From Plotosus lineatus (Eukaryota > Chordata > Actinopteri > Siluriformes > Plotosidae), in NCBI GenBank assembly GCA_024760905.1, contig CM045732.1, positions 59,387,496-59,451,495 of the forward strand: a DNA stretch of 64,000 nt. Direction: 5' to 3'. A program made the translations under genes and the position numbers. Below the pieces are notes generated by a model that made no database searches, was not told the DNA's origin, and saw only the letters and a program-made list of their open reading frames with translations. Positions 12,314 to 24,200 of the stretch are shown here, piece after piece. Numbering within the stretch: the stretch's first letter is position 1; the number at the start of each line of letters is the position of its first letter.

Positions 12314-15028
12314 TTATATCCAAAAGTATGATGACAGTAAGCAATAATGATGGCAGAGCCTAGCCTGTCCGTTAGCTTTCTCATTCTTGTTGTGTATATT
12401 TGGCATCCTATGTACATGCATGCTAATCACCTTATTTCAGATTTATTTCCCCTATGCTGCTATAAGAGCCTCCACTAGTATGAGAAGGCTTTAATGTTAA
12501 ATTGTGGATGTTTCTCCTCATTCAGCCACAAGATCACTCATGGTTTTGGGCAAAGAGGTCTCTTGAAATTCCTGGTCAAAATAAAGGTGTTCATTAGGGT
12601 TGAGATTAGGATCCTGTGCAGGCCATTTGAATTCTTTCACACTAATTATCGAAAACCGTCCTGAACCTTGGGTTTTTTTTGTGTGTGTAGGGACAGGCTT
12701 TCATGGGGGAACAGGGTGGGCCCTTTAGTTTCAGTGAAAAGAAAATTGTAGCACTATGGCAAAGACAGTTTTTGTGGTAACATTTTAAGAAAAGCTCTCA
12801 TATAGATGTGATGTGATGTGATGTGATGTGGACAGTCACTGAGAGATTAAAGAAATGAAATGTACAGAATGCAGAATTAGTTTGATAGCCTACTATTAGG
12901 TGTTTCTAATATGCTGTAGATGAGAATCTCGTACTATATTCCATTTTTTTTCACTTTGGTGACCAGGAAACAATAATTCCCACTGGTTCTAATCAATATG
13001 GTTCAAATTTGTTCCTATAGGCTGAAATAAAGCTGGCTGAGTACCACAAACTTGCACGCATCCTAAAGCTCATCCCCCAATCTGCTGAGAACGCCTGTGG
13101 TCAGGACTTTGAGATCAAAATAGTCGGAGATTATGGTCCAACCACTGCAACACAGATCAGGACTCCGATACAGGTACTATGGCCAAACATACCACTACAG
13201 TTTATCCACAGTCAATCATGTCGTGACACTCTGACTGATGACCTTATAACGGCTTATAGAGTCTTCTGAAAACCATGCTGGTGGATGTAGAGGAGGAGTT
13301 AAGCAACATGGCCAATAGGAAGCTAAGTCTGGACGAGACAGTTGAACAGGTATGAAAGGAGAGTTATTTGCTTGTCATTTATGGTGTTCTGGACATGCTG
13401 GTTAAATAATTGCCTTGCCTAATTGTTTTCTAGATAAAAGCCAACCTTTCTGAGAAACTAAATGACTTAAAGCAAATAAAGGAGCAGATTCGGAGACTGG
13501 ATGAGCAAATGGAGCATGACATGCAGGTACATTTCAAGCCTGGAAAGTGTTATCACCGTTGCCTAAATCAACAAAGATTATTAAAATCTCAGACTCTTGT
13601 TGCGTCAAAATAAGCATTTCAACATAGGAATTAGTGAATAAATTATTTGTTAAAGTGATGCCTGAGTCCAAAACATACAGGGGGTGGGGATGAATCAGGC
13701 ATGATCCTTAAAGTAAACTTTATCCCCTAACCATTGTTTGAGTAGGACATGGCTTATGAAGAAAAAAAGTGGGCAGCTGATGTGGACTCTGCTGACAGTC
13801 ACAGAAAGCTTCTTGAAAAGAAAGTCATGGATGGATACGAGGAAGCTGAAGAGCAGCTGAAAGCAGCCCAACAACAGTGAGAGGACATGGAAGCTTGTCC
13901 AGTCATGTGTTTGTTTGTTTTTTGTTTTTTTAGTATTATTATATATTTTTTTACTTGGGCAAAGGAAAAACATGATCATTGTTCCCTTCTTGTCTCTATT
14001 AGGTACCATCTTGTTCTTCAGGAAACAAAAGAAGAAAGCCGGATAGTGGGAAACAATCTGATACATGTCTTCGGGGCCGCAGTTGATCACTTGAATATTG
14101 TTGAGGTCAGAAACAAACTTTTACAAGTAGTGTATATTACACAGGAATAGCATGATCTGATTGGTCTGTTATCTGGGGATTAAAAGACTTTATCCTGAAT
14201 GGGTAATGTTTGAATCAAAATGATGGATTCTTGTTAGTCACTGCCACTTAGAGCAGATGTAACTTTCTTTAAAAATGAAAAACTAAATAATTTCATTTCA
14301 GTTTTCATTTTTATATTTCTGCATGGTATTTTTGTAAAGCTCATGAATACAGTACTTTATGATTTTGTGTCATTTACACTACTGACTTACTATAATTCAT
14401 ATCTTATGTAAACATTGGCATAATTCAATACAGTTAGACTCAATCTAAATCGAAAATGTCATGTAAAGTCAATCCAAAGCAATGTTCTGGGAATGTGGTT
14501 GATGCTGGTGAACAATCACCTTCTGAGGAGCAGGGTAGAGTTTAAGCATACAATTACTACTTAGGATGTTCAGTGCAGATAGTTGTTCAATGGGGGGGTT
14601 ATTATTCTTTTTGCACATTTTCTATCTATAAATTTTTTTTCAGTTTTGACACTCTGGTGCCATCAAATATAGTTATTCATGTTTGTCTATTTTTAAGTTT
14701 TCTCCCTGGGATATTTGAGCTGGCCATTAACACAAGTATCAATGGTGTCTGAAAATAAAGTTCCAAAAATGGCTATAATTATGATCTTTAATTAAACAGC
14801 TGTTGATTTAATAATTAAGGATTTATTTAATATACAATATAACTTTTAAGCATAATTGAAGAATGGTTTTCATAATGATGTCTCTCAAATTTTCAGAAAC
14901 ACTGTACTGACCAAGATAAAAAGATGGACAAGATGATGAATGATGTTATCCGTGAAGATCAAACAGATCTGCAGCAGCTGAAGGAAACTGTTGAAAACTT
15001 TCTTACTAGAGCAAATGGCCTTTACTGA
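4891..15028 (+). CDS. ndc80: Ndc80/Hec1, outer-kinetochore microtubule-binding subunit
   Basis: Sixteen coding exons join in frame into about 637 aa (human about 642): 4896-4984, 6898-6975, 7311-7443, 7614-7786, 7896-7998, 8237-8326, 10881-10974, 11124-11224, 11309-11453, 12041-12246, 13021-13173, 13260-13349, 13434-13526, 13746-13876, 14003-14105, 14897-15028. Every intron is GT-AG. The ATG at 4896 follows an acceptor at 4889-4890. The basic N-tail has RRPSS and RRTSF, Aurora B-type sites, then [10 protein letters not shown] calponin-homology head follows from about residue 80 ([38 protein letters not shown]). A long coiled coil starts near residue 245 and includes [15 protein letters not shown] and [15 protein letters not shown], with a loop-like break after it, and ends FLTRANGLY. 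The family pairs with Nuf2 in the Ndc80 complex and attaches kinetochores to spindle microtubules. No frame lesion was found. Confidence 0.97.
5300..6843 (+). mobile_element. Tc1/mariner transposon, defective copy 1
   Basis: Bounded by long inverted repeats starting 'caggtccttctcaaaaaatt' and flanked by TA (5298-5299, 6844-6845). Each end repeats a 'tctcaaaaaattagcatatt'-like unit internally (outer near 5305, inner near 5480; mirrored near 6645 and 6815), an IR/DR layout. The plus-strand transposase reads ATG at 5629, then hits TGA after KTERNL because the frame is broken there. The 5735-6568 frame carries most of the rest, including QHDLAPAHS and PIENLWD (the last two residues of a DD34E triad). 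The first catalytic Asp region reads FSYES instead of FSDES, and about 20 codons before it are missing. The element cannot encode active transposase. It sits in the ndc80 intron, ending 54 bp before an exon. Confidence 0.93.
6844..6862. repeat. TATG microsatellite
   Basis: Four to five copies of tatg abut the right end of the Tc1 element, between it and the acceptor of the second ndc80 coding exon. Confidence 0.8.
8417..8475. repeat. (CA)n(TA)n microsatellite
   Basis: About eight CA units followed by about 20 TA units, immediately before a Tigger-type end at 8481 in ndc80 intron 6. Confidence 0.9.
8481..9010 (+). mobile_element. Tigger/pogo-like element, 5' end joined to C-terminal transposase coding
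   Basis: Starts with the terminal motif 'cagtggtacctcggtacttg', shared in type with the ends at 22114 and 31398. The plus frame from 8597 includes [20 protein letters not shown], similar to the C-terminal tail of Tigger/jerky-type transposases, then degrades into stops. Most of the transposase is absent, so this is an internally deleted, decayed copy. The right end is not clear. Confidence 0.6.
9067..9340. repeat. two (CT)n microsatellites
   Basis: CT repeats at about 9067-9100 and 9307-9332 with 200 bp of unrecognised sequence between them. Confidence 0.85.
9625..9835 (+). repeat. partial 3' half of the GGGATCCCT TIR element
   Basis: Matches the right half of the elements at 10123-10690 and 39859-40468: 'gttttgatgggagattttgg', 'ggccttgtttttgtggcatt' and 'gcgatgcactgaagctgcat'. 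The terminal repeat itself is missing. Confidence 0.7.
10008..10057. repeat. (AT)n microsatellite
   Basis: About 24 AT units in ndc80 intron 6. Confidence 0.95.
10123..10690. mobile_element. TIR element with ends CAGGGATCCCT...AGGGATCCCTG, TA target
   Basis: Terminal inverted repeats 'cagggatccctta' and 'taagggatccctg' are flanked by TA on both sides. No transposase frame is present, so it is a non-autonomous Tc1/mariner- or Tigger-type element. A 3' SINE tail (about 10345-10430: 'gattcgctgtggcgacccct' and 'aaagccgaaaggaaaagaag') is inserted inside it. Related to 39859-40468, which carries its own SINE tail at a different point. Confidence 0.8.
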
Positions 15029-15121
15029 CTGTGGGGGTGTGTGTGTTGCTTAAAAGAAAGTACTATGTGGTGGCGTTTGAAAATATGTAGTGCACTTTTT
15101 ATACCCTGTTATAAAAATAAA
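15029..15121 (+). terminator. ndc80 3' UTR and polyadenylation signal
   Basis: The ndc80 stop TGA ends at 15028. A canonical AATAAA is at 15116-15121, about 90 bp downstream, followed by a T-rich stretch. A very short 3' UTR is inferred. Confidence 0.7.
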
Positions 15122-15560
15122 CATTTTTTTCTCTTTTAAATTATGTTATATCCACCCTGATTTATTACTCTTTATCTAGACAGCTAAAAGAGAAAGTATT
15201 AAAACTCCAAAAATGACATTGCTGGTTTTCATTATGAATTGAAAATAAAGGATGTTTCATATAAGTCAGGTTTTTAAATTGTGGCCACAAAACCGCTTGG
15301 TAGGTTCTCTGAATAAAATATTCTTCATACTGGAGAAATATTAATGTTATGTAGTAGTGCTGAACACTTTATAAGCATTTTATTTATCCAAATATTAATG
15401 AAATTACAAAATGTTTGTGGGAAACTGTGGCCTTGAGAGTCAATAATCTATATTTTATGATTTGAATAATTTGTAGAAATGATTACATAAAAGGAAACCA
15501 CAGTGTCTCCCCGAAGACTTTGACAAAGACAATTCTTTTACAAGCCTATGGGCTGAAAAG
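15122..15560. other. intergenic spacer after ndc80
   Basis: AT-rich. No coding frame, RNA or recognised repeat. Confidence 0.4.
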
Positions 15561-16283
15561 TAATCTTGTAATCAAGATGTAGCGCCAAACAACACCAGTA
15601 TCCTCTGTGGCATCTTCTGGATGTTTGGAAATTTGGTTGAACTTAATGAAGCATAAAACTCATCCAGTTTAAGGGAGTTGAACTTCTCCTTTAACATCAT
15701 GTCACATTAGAGATCAATCAGATCCAACTGCAACTCCTGTGGTACCGTTTCAGGCTCTTGTGAGAAGGGACCTGACACCAGCTGAAGTGCCCTGTCAATT
15801 TTTCCAAAATCACAAAACTGACAGCAGAATTCTTCATGCAGGTCCTCCAATGCTTTCCTGGATTTGGTCACATGTTGCGGGCCTCTTTTAATATAGCCAG
15901 TGTTGGGGAGGGAAATGAGCCAGTGACTTGTCTGACATTTGCTTTGAAAATAAAACTAGCCTGGTTTTGAAGGCTCTGGTGTTTAGTTGAATTTCATACA
16001 CAGTTTTTTCCTTGTAACTTCACATTTGGTTCGTCCATGTGGGTCAGTTTGTCCACAGTAAAAGTGAAATCACAAAGCCAATCTGTGTCTTTCAGCTCAG
16101 GAAAATCATCAAGTGCTCTCAAGTAGCTCCAAAAATTAAATAATCTCCTGTTTGAGCTCCATACTTGTTGACATACTTTCCCCAAACTGAACCAGCGGAC
16201 ATTAGAATGGTGAAGCAAGTCCCTGTGATCAGCATCAGATTCTTCAGGAAAATTAATAAACTGATGATTGTGAAGTCCCCTCG
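15561..16283 (-). pseudogene. hAT-type transposase-derived pseudogene, larger part
   Basis: The minus-strand frame ending at 15994 reads GLHNHQFINFPEE, then HHSNVRWFSLGKVCQQVW, resembling hAT-derived (GTF2IRD2/ZBED-like) transposases. Downstream minus-strand sequence to about 15560 continues with broken frames. A LINE splits it; the N-terminal side resumes after 16814, where an in-frame TGA precedes RGLHNHQ. No function is expected. Confidence 0.65.
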
Positions 16284-16800
16284 CCAATGGTTGGAGAAAA
16301 TTGTCCGGTGTGATGTGTCATAGGAAGGTATCGGCAAGAATGAAAGGAAAAGTGTACAAGACGGTGTTGAGGCCAGCGATGTTGTATGGTTTAGAAACGG
16401 TGGCACTGAGGAAAAGACAGAAGCAAGAGCTGGAGATAGCAGAGATGAAAATATTGAGGTTCTCTTTGGGAGTAACGAGGATGGATAGGATCAGGAATGA
16501 GCACATCAGAGGGACAGCACATGTAAGACGTTTTGGAGACAAAGTCAGAGAGGCTAGATTGAGATGGTTTGGACATCCCTCCTCTGTACAGTGAGCATAT
16601 TGGTAGTAGGATGCTGAGGTTGAAACTACCAGGCAGAAGGCCTAGAGGAAGACCAAGGAGACGATTCATGGATGTGGTGAAGGAGGACATGAAGGTAGTT
16701 GGTGTAAGAGAAGAAGATGCAAAGGATAGGCTGAGATGGAGGCAGATGATTCGCTGTGGCGACCCCTGAAGGGAAAAGCCGAAAGGAAAGGAAGAAGAAG
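16284..16800 (+). mobile_element. RTE-like LINE, 5'-truncated copy with 14-bp TSD
   Basis: Encodes the end of LINE ORF2: KVYKTVLRPAMLYGLETVAL, then LGVTRMDRIRNE, REARLRWFGH, GRRPRGRPRRRFMDVVKEDM and MIRCGDP, over two frames. It ends in the family 3' tail (gctgtggcgacccctgaagg, 'aaagccgaaagg') with a gaa-rich terminus. The direct repeat 'gtgaagtcccctcg' (16270-16283 and 16801-16814) marks the target duplication inside a hAT pseudogene. Frameshifts and 5' truncation make it inactive. Confidence 0.88.
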
Positions 16801-16814
16801 GTGAAGTCCCCTCG

Positions 16815-16870
16815 TTCAAGTAAAGTTAACCAAGTTAACGGGTCAGAACAGCTTCAAAGGCCGGATTAAA
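16815..16870 (-). pseudogene. hAT-type transposase pseudogene, part split off by LINE
   Basis: On the minus strand this continues upstream of the 15561-16283 fragment, reading NFT, stop, TRGLHNHQ across the LINE insertion point. Confidence 0.55.
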
Positions 16871-17034
16871 AAGATCATAGTTTTCCCACCCCTGATTTAT
16901 ACTGCACATTTAAAATACAAAAAATGGGGGGGGGGGGGGGTCAAACCACATAACAGGGTGTATCATGTTTTACTTTATGGCTGAAGTTTATTTAGGCAAT
17001 TTGGTGTGCTTTTTTAATGGTTATATGTATAACA

Positions 17035-17240
17035 AAACGGTAGTGGTTAGCACGTCCGGCTCACAGCAAGAAGGTCTTAGGTTCGATTCCCAGCTTGGGC
17101 GTTTCTGTATCAAGTGTGCGTGTCCTCCCTGGGCTTGCGTGGGTTTCTCCCGGGTACTCTGGTTTTCTTTCAAATAGCACGACAACCCCCAAGCTGTGGA
17201 CAAGTGTTCCTGTGAATGTACTCAATGGTTGCAACACACC
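17035..17240 (+). mobile_element. family C tRNA-headed SINE
   Basis: Head 'gtggttagcacgtccggctc' with B-box-like 'ggttcgattccc', then 'ctgggcttgcgtgggtttct' and 'gggtactctggttttctttc'. The 3' portion is degraded. Confidence 0.75.
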
Positions 17241-18221
17241 TGAAGGAGGCATGCTTGGGACTTTTATTTTAAATTGTAGGTGAATCATCACTGCATTCAT
17301 CGAGTCGATTCTTTTCTGGGTGTGCATTATCAACTTTAACTAAATTCAATTTAATGTAACATTTAACTTTAGAATCTGAATAAATACCTCAGATTATATT
17401 AAATCTCGTCCGTAATGAAAACAAACTACAGAAAGCTGTCTGAAAATGTTTCAGGTTCGTGTAAACTCGTCCGGGACGATGTAGAAGGCAGTTGGTTTAG
17501 GAGTCGATTCAGTGTGAGTTACATGCACAACCACTCGGTTCAAGTGGGTACAACTGTTGGATTAAAAGAATCATTTAGGGATCCGACTCCCTACGCTTGC
17601 CACGCCTCTTATTTGCCTCATATCGGAATCGGAGACACGGGATCCGATTCAGTAAAAGTGATGAACCCAACTGGAGTTATTGACGTTATGATTTTTAGAT
17701 AGGACCTGTGGGGATCTCACGCTCTTGTTTTGTTCTGGAAGATTTAAAGAAAGGTTTGTTCGTGGCTGGCTAGTTATCGAAGTTGGTTGAATCCACGACG
17801 TGCCTCACTAGCTTAGCTTAGTTTAGCTAACGTCAAACTTTTGAACATATTCTTTGAGTTACAGAACTGAATGTGTGCTGGTCGTCATGAAAAACAAAGT
17901 AGGAAACGTTTTCTAGATAGTTGTACGTCTTTCATGCTCAATGTGTGTAGTTTTGCAGAAATGTCAACTGAGTAAATCCGTTTATAAATAAAGTAGAAAA
18001 CTAGTTTTGGCTACGTCGCTAATGCTAGCCAAACAACCAAGTGAATTTTATTAGCTCGCGAATCTGAATAAATCACCAGCAGGATTAAGACTGTACTTTT
18101 GCAGGATTGCTAATATTACTAACCTGGCTAATTGGAGTAATTGGGCTGTGCGGTGCTGGTCATGTAGTATTACCTCCTTACTCTCATCGTGTTTATCATC
18201 AACTTAACGGCTGTCAACAAA
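17241..18221 (+). promoter_or_regulatory. nek9 5' flank and presumed promoter/5' UTR
   Basis: Upstream of the nek9 ATG, with locally higher GC and CpG than the surrounding intergenic DNA. No TATA box or clear E2F/CHR pair was found. TTTGAA occurs at 17840-17845 without a neighbouring GC core. Assigned by position only. Confidence 0.35.
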
Positions 18222-21203
18222 ATGTCATTGGAAGAGTACGAGCGGCATTACGCGTCTCTGTCGGACTCGGGCTGTGAGTCAGTGAGCGGCGCGCCGACTC
18301 CAGGCCTGTTCAGCGGTGAGGAGGAGAAGGTACACTACATCCCCATCCGGGTACTGGGGAAAGGGGCGTTTGGGGAGGCCACCTTATACAGACGCACAGA
18401 GGTAGGTTCCTGAATCTCGAATTTGTCTTGCATTTCATTCTTGTTTCCTTGCAAGAACTTTCACCATCTCTTGTTCCTGTGTCATGCCTGACCCTCATCC
18501 TGTGTCCCAAATTTATCAAATTGGTAAAGAAATGTACACTGTACAGCATATGGCAAACAAGGGGGGGGTTGTAGTGGTTGGCATTACTATAAGAAGGTTC
18601 TGAGTTTGAGTCCTGGGCTTGGTGATCAGGACGTTTCAGTATGTAGTTTGCATGTTCTCCCGTGGGTGGGTTTCATCTGGGTACTCTGGTTTCCTCCCAC
18701 AGGCTAGACATCCACAGGCATTCGACTGCTTGATTGTTCAGAATTTCCCTTGGATATGTGTGTGTGTTGATCCTATGATGGACTGGTGAGCCGTTTAGTG
18801 TGTACCTTGTCTTAGTTGATTGGCATTGTCTCCAGCCTCACTGTGATCCTAGTAGGTTTTCCAAATGAATTAAAAATAAAAGTATTTCTCCTCTTCCACT
18901 AGATATATGCTGCATTTTTTAAATATCTCCCGATACTCCTATGTTTGATTTGCCTTTGCCCCAGAGTTCCTTTGTATGTTGACCTCTTCCAGACCATCTC
19001 AGACATCTCTCATGCAACTTACAGATGCCAAAGATAGAACAGGAACCATGGTGATCTGTGTTCTTCTCAAAAGTGTTGTTTGAAGTCAATTGTAGAGCAT
19101 TGTTTGTTGAAACAAAAAAGGTTCTTTACTGTCCTAAAAAATTATGATCAGAATCGGTGACAAAGGACTGTCTTGTTGGAGTCCAACCATCCAATGCGAA
19201 TCAAGCTCTGACGCCGGTGATACAGTGATCCTCGAGAGCACCCCACAAGATAACCTCAGAGACACAGTAGAAAGCCTTCCCTAAATCCACAAAACACATG
19301 TGGACCAATTGGACAAACTCTCAGGATCCTGTTGAGTGCGGTCAGGACGAAATCCGGATTGTTCCTCCTGAATCCGAGGTTCAACTATTGGTCAGATGCT
19401 CCTCTCCCGTACCCCTGTGTAGACTTTCTTGGGTAAGGAAGCTGAGGAGTGTGATTCCACAATAACTGGAACACACCCTCCAGTCCCACCTTTTTAAAAA
19501 GGGTGACTACCACCCCGGTTTGCCAGTCCAGAGGTACGGCCCCCGATGACCACACGATGTTGCAGAGACATGTCAACCAATACAGTCCTACAACATCCAG
19601 ACTCCTGAGGTATTCGGAGCAGATCTCATCCACCCCGGAGCCTGACCACCGATGAGTTTTTGACTACCTCAGCGACCTCAGCCCTAGTCATGGGTGGACC
19701 CCCTCCCAGACCCCCATGGTCTTCCTCTTCCATGGAGAGTGTGTTGGTGGTATTCCTTCCACCTCCCAATAACATCCCCAGTCGAGGTGAGCAGCTACCA
19801 ACTTCAAATGTAAACAGTATTTGTGGACAGTTGCCTCCCTCTCCTGATGGTGGTCCAGCACTTTTTAGAGGCGAAGAGACAGTCGCTTTCCAAGCCCTCA
19901 ATGAACTCCTCCTACACCCGAAATTTTGTATTGGTGACAGCTCGGACTGCTGCACATTTGGTTTGCCGGTACCTGTCTGCTGCTTCTGGAGTCTCACAAG
20001 CCAATAAGTCCTGATAAGCCTCCTTTTTCAGGTGGAAGGCCCACTTCACTGCAGGATATAATATTGTATAATATATTAAGTGGTGTAATTTTTAGAATTC
20101 ATAGTTGGGTGGAAATTAATACTAGTCCGCTGGCATATGGTGAGTAAAAAGTCTGTAGGATGAGTGAAATTAGCTAGCAAGTCATCCTGCCGGCTACCTG
20201 ATAAATCCAATAGGTAAAACAAGACATAGTGTTGCTGACCAGTAAATATGAAGGAGGACTAGTAGATTCATAATTGTACTAGTCCTGTTGGCCAGAAGTT
20301 TATTTTGGCTAAATTCTTCCCTGCATACCAATGCTGAGTGTCAGATGCCTCAAGTTTCTGTCAGTGCTGCTCAGCATCAGTGATGGTTGAATTCACCTCA
20401 AACTTGTGAGTCATAACTCGAAAAACACACAGCAATTTATTATCTATGAAACTGTTCTTGATCAATTTAACAGGAGTGACTGAAATAGTAATAAGAAATC
20501 TTCCACAGTGGAAAAAAATTGTCCTGCTCAACTTTCTGGTGTTGTTTATGTTTACTAGTTCTCTGTAGTATATTTATTCGATGTTCTGTTAATCACTGCA
20601 ACACTCTAGTAGGGCATTACTCCATGTTTATATATGTTTTCTAGGATAATTCCTTGGTGGTTTGGAAGGAGATTGAGCTGACTGGTCTCTCGGAAAAAAA
20701 GCGTAGAGATGTCATGAATGAAATCAGCATCCTGTCCATACTCGAACATAATAACATCATCGAGTATTACAACCACTTTATGGATAAGAACTCCCTGCTG
20801 ATCGAACTGGAATACTGCAATGGTCAGAAAATGCTTTTAATATTGTAGTTAATTTAGCTGTTTTTGGAACAAACATGCAACATACTGCTATAAAATATAA
20901 AATCTAGTGTGGGTGTATAATTTTCTTGTCAGGTGGAAATCTGTATGACAGAATCAACCAACAGAGAGGGTGTCTTTTCCCACAGGAGGTACAGTTTTAA
21001 AACCCTTAATTCTGAGAAAGTGTTTAGAATTAGTAGACTTTGTTTTACTGTGATGTATCTTTGATTCTTTTCTCAGGATGTTATATGGTATCTGTTCCAA
21101 ATAGCATCAGCTGTTGCTCATATTCATAAAGCTGGTATTCTGCATAGGTATGAACTCTATATCTCTATCTGATCCATGACTGTTGTCTCATCAATTTAAA
21201 TAC

Positions 21204-21263
<60 letters not shown>

Positions 21264-24200
21264 AGTTGAACCGCATTTTACATTTAAACACGTGATTCAT
21301 TCCAAGGCTCCCAATACTACTCCATAAACCCTTTAAAATTATAAAAGTACACCAATTTTGTATGAAATATGTGTTAAAAGTAAAAGAAAATTATTTAAAT
21401 TTTTTAAATCTCTCGAACCACCCATGCGACACTTTAAAGTCCGGGGGTTGCTGGTCTGAAGAACCCTCACCCCCACCCTCCTTCACGAGGTCCTTAAATG
21501 TGGCGGTTGCTTTTTCTGAAATAATCGCCACCGTCACTGTATCTCCGCTTTTAAGGCCTCCTCCTACTTCAATATCGTCCCGATTGTAGAGGGGTTTCGG
21601 CCATACTCCTTTTCGATTTCACTCAACCAAATCCCACTTTCATATAATTTTTATCATCTCCTGTTTTATTTTTATTGATAACAGAGCCCGCTTCTTATTT
21701 TCAGTCTCACCGGGAATCACTTTCTTGGGGCTCATGATTAATAATGAAAAATAACTCTGCAATAAGCACACTCAAAAAACCTCACGAAACTCATGAACCA
21801 ACAGTACAACTCTCCTTCATGTGTGTGTGTCGAACAATGGGTCGAAGGCACACGAAAAGCATTATGGGTACAGTACTGTATTAGGGAGATTCAGCTCCCT
21901 CCTAGCCAATGGGAGGCCAGTGGGGTGTGGTGTTGGGAGACAACCAGTGGGAAAGCAACTCGTGCATTGTTTGAATGTTTGAATGGCGCGTTTGAGTTTT
22001 TAATATTTCGTAACGTGAACTTGTTTCGTATCCAAAGACAAAAATTTTAGGAAAATGCGTTTCTTAACTTGAATTTTTCGTTTGGTGAGCCTTTCGTAAA
22101 GTGAAGTACCACTGTATATAAATTCAAGCTAAAGAAAAATGAGTTTCAGACTTTGCTTGCTTTTCTTGTTCACTTTTTTTAAAGGGACATAAAGACATTG
22201 AATATCTTCCTCACCAAGACAAGCCTAATAAAGCTAGGAGACTATGGTTTGGCCAAGAAACTGGATTCAGAGTATTCGATGGCAGAGACCGTGAGTAAAT
22301 TCAGCCAATCAATTACATAAAAGGTTTCCCCATTTTGAATCTGATTAAGATGATACTAATCTAACCTGCATTTATCTTTGCATTACATCATTCACTTAAT
22401 TTGCCTTACTCACCCTGCAAAGACTTCTACTTGTAAATAATGCTGCAATCTGTCATTTGTTCTGCAGTGTGTAGGTACACCATACTACATGTCACCAGAG
22501 CTTTGTCAAGGAGTCAAGTACAACTTTAAATCCGACATCTGGGCCATGGGATGTGTTTTATATGAGCTCCTGACTCTCACCAGGACCTTTAATGCAACGG
22601 TATTAGTTAAAAAGAGCTGTATGTTTAAAGTTGGTCTAAAGTTTGATGTTAAACTTGGCTCTGACTGTTAGGTCTACCATTATTTATTCCCCATTTTCAA
22701 TACATAGAATCCCTTAAACCTGTGTGTGAAGATCGTCCAAGGCAATTTCACGATGGAGATGAACTCTGATGTTTATTCACCTGAGCTTATAAAGATAGTC
22801 TATGCTTGCCTGGATCAAGTGAGCAGATTTTTTGTAGTCTCTTTATATGATTGATGGTGATGATGTGGAGAACTTTAAGCCTGTGTAGTATACAGTTTAA
22901 AATAATGAGATTTGGACAATGGCAATATAAAATAATCCAGAATTTGTTAATCAGCACTCATGGGTCCATGTGCATTTCTGTTTTAGGATCCAGAGAAGAG
23001 ACCCACTGCTGATGAGATTCTTGACCAGCCTATTATCGCCTGTAATAAACAGTGAGTATTAAGATGTCATTATTAACAAAAATGTGATTTATAAAGAAAG
23101 ATGTTTGTGATGATAAAGGATTCTGTATTATCTGCTGATTGGTTTTTTTTTTTTTTGGTTAAGTTGTGGGTCTGTGTACTGTAGCTGTATTCTGTTTCTG
23201 TGTTGATGAGGTTTTAGTTTTTGCTTCTGGTTTCCAAGTTAGTTACTTTGAATTCTAATTAAATAATTATAAACTATTATGCAGCCTTATGTCTGAGGGT
23301 CACACTTTTATAACCATGCTGATCCTTTTTAAAAAATATGGATTTATGACTTGTGCATTATTACGTCACAGAGTCAATATAAAATGAAAATACGCATTGC
23401 ATCTTGAAACATTAATTTTTCAACCAAAATAAAAATTTTGCCAAAAACATTTTGTCTGTAAAGAACGTAATGTTCAGTATTTTACATAATTAATGCAGGT
23501 TTGTATTAAACCACTTCTCTCGAGCTGCAAGTGATGACAGATGCAAGTGCGAGCGTGAAAGTTTCCAGACAGTCTGTGTCCGAATGATGCTAAAAAACCC
23601 TAAACTATGAAGATTTTCATAGATTAAAGTTGTTTGCAAAGGCTTGTAATGGCATATTAATGCTCAGTGTTACTGTTTATTTTACTGGACTTTTTCTTTT
23701 GCAGGCATAATTGTTTCACAGTATTTCTTCACAAGTGCCTCAGACTTCTGCACAATGTCATATGTCATCCAGATTTACTGTTTAGAGAAGATGGAATAGA
23801 TGTAGTTTTAATTTGTTTTGGGTTTTTTTTTTCGTTTTTTACTTACGTTTATTAAAACTGAAGGGTTATTTTCAGGCCCAAGCCATGAAAAATAAAGTTT
23901 TGCTTTCAGGAATTGTTTTATCACAGTAAATGTATCTACGATGCACAATACTAAAAATGTTTTCAATGCTTGTAGGAAGTATGAGGAACGTGTCGCTGCA
24001 CTGAATTCAGCCATAAAGAAGCCCCGGTATGTGTAACAGTTTGAACTGTACTCTTTCTAATGTAAGCTGCTTTATCACGTTTGCAATTTACTTGGTATAT
24101 TTCTTTTGTTTCCAGGTTGAGCACAGTATCAGACACCCCGGTTGCTGTAGTAACCACCCGTTCCAGAGAGGTGTACTTCTGGGGAGGTGGGAAGTTCACC

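Noticed and set aside
13746..14105. Possible frameshift at the ndc80 exon 14/15 junction (13746-13876 to 14003-14105)
   Set aside because: A recount showed exon 13746-13876 is 131 bp and ends in phase 2, joining cleanly to 14003 (Q|YHLVLQ). There is no lesion.
17840..17845. TTTGAA (CHR-like) upstream of nek9
   Set aside because: A lone hexamer without an adjacent GC-rich core, expected by chance in AT-rich DNA.
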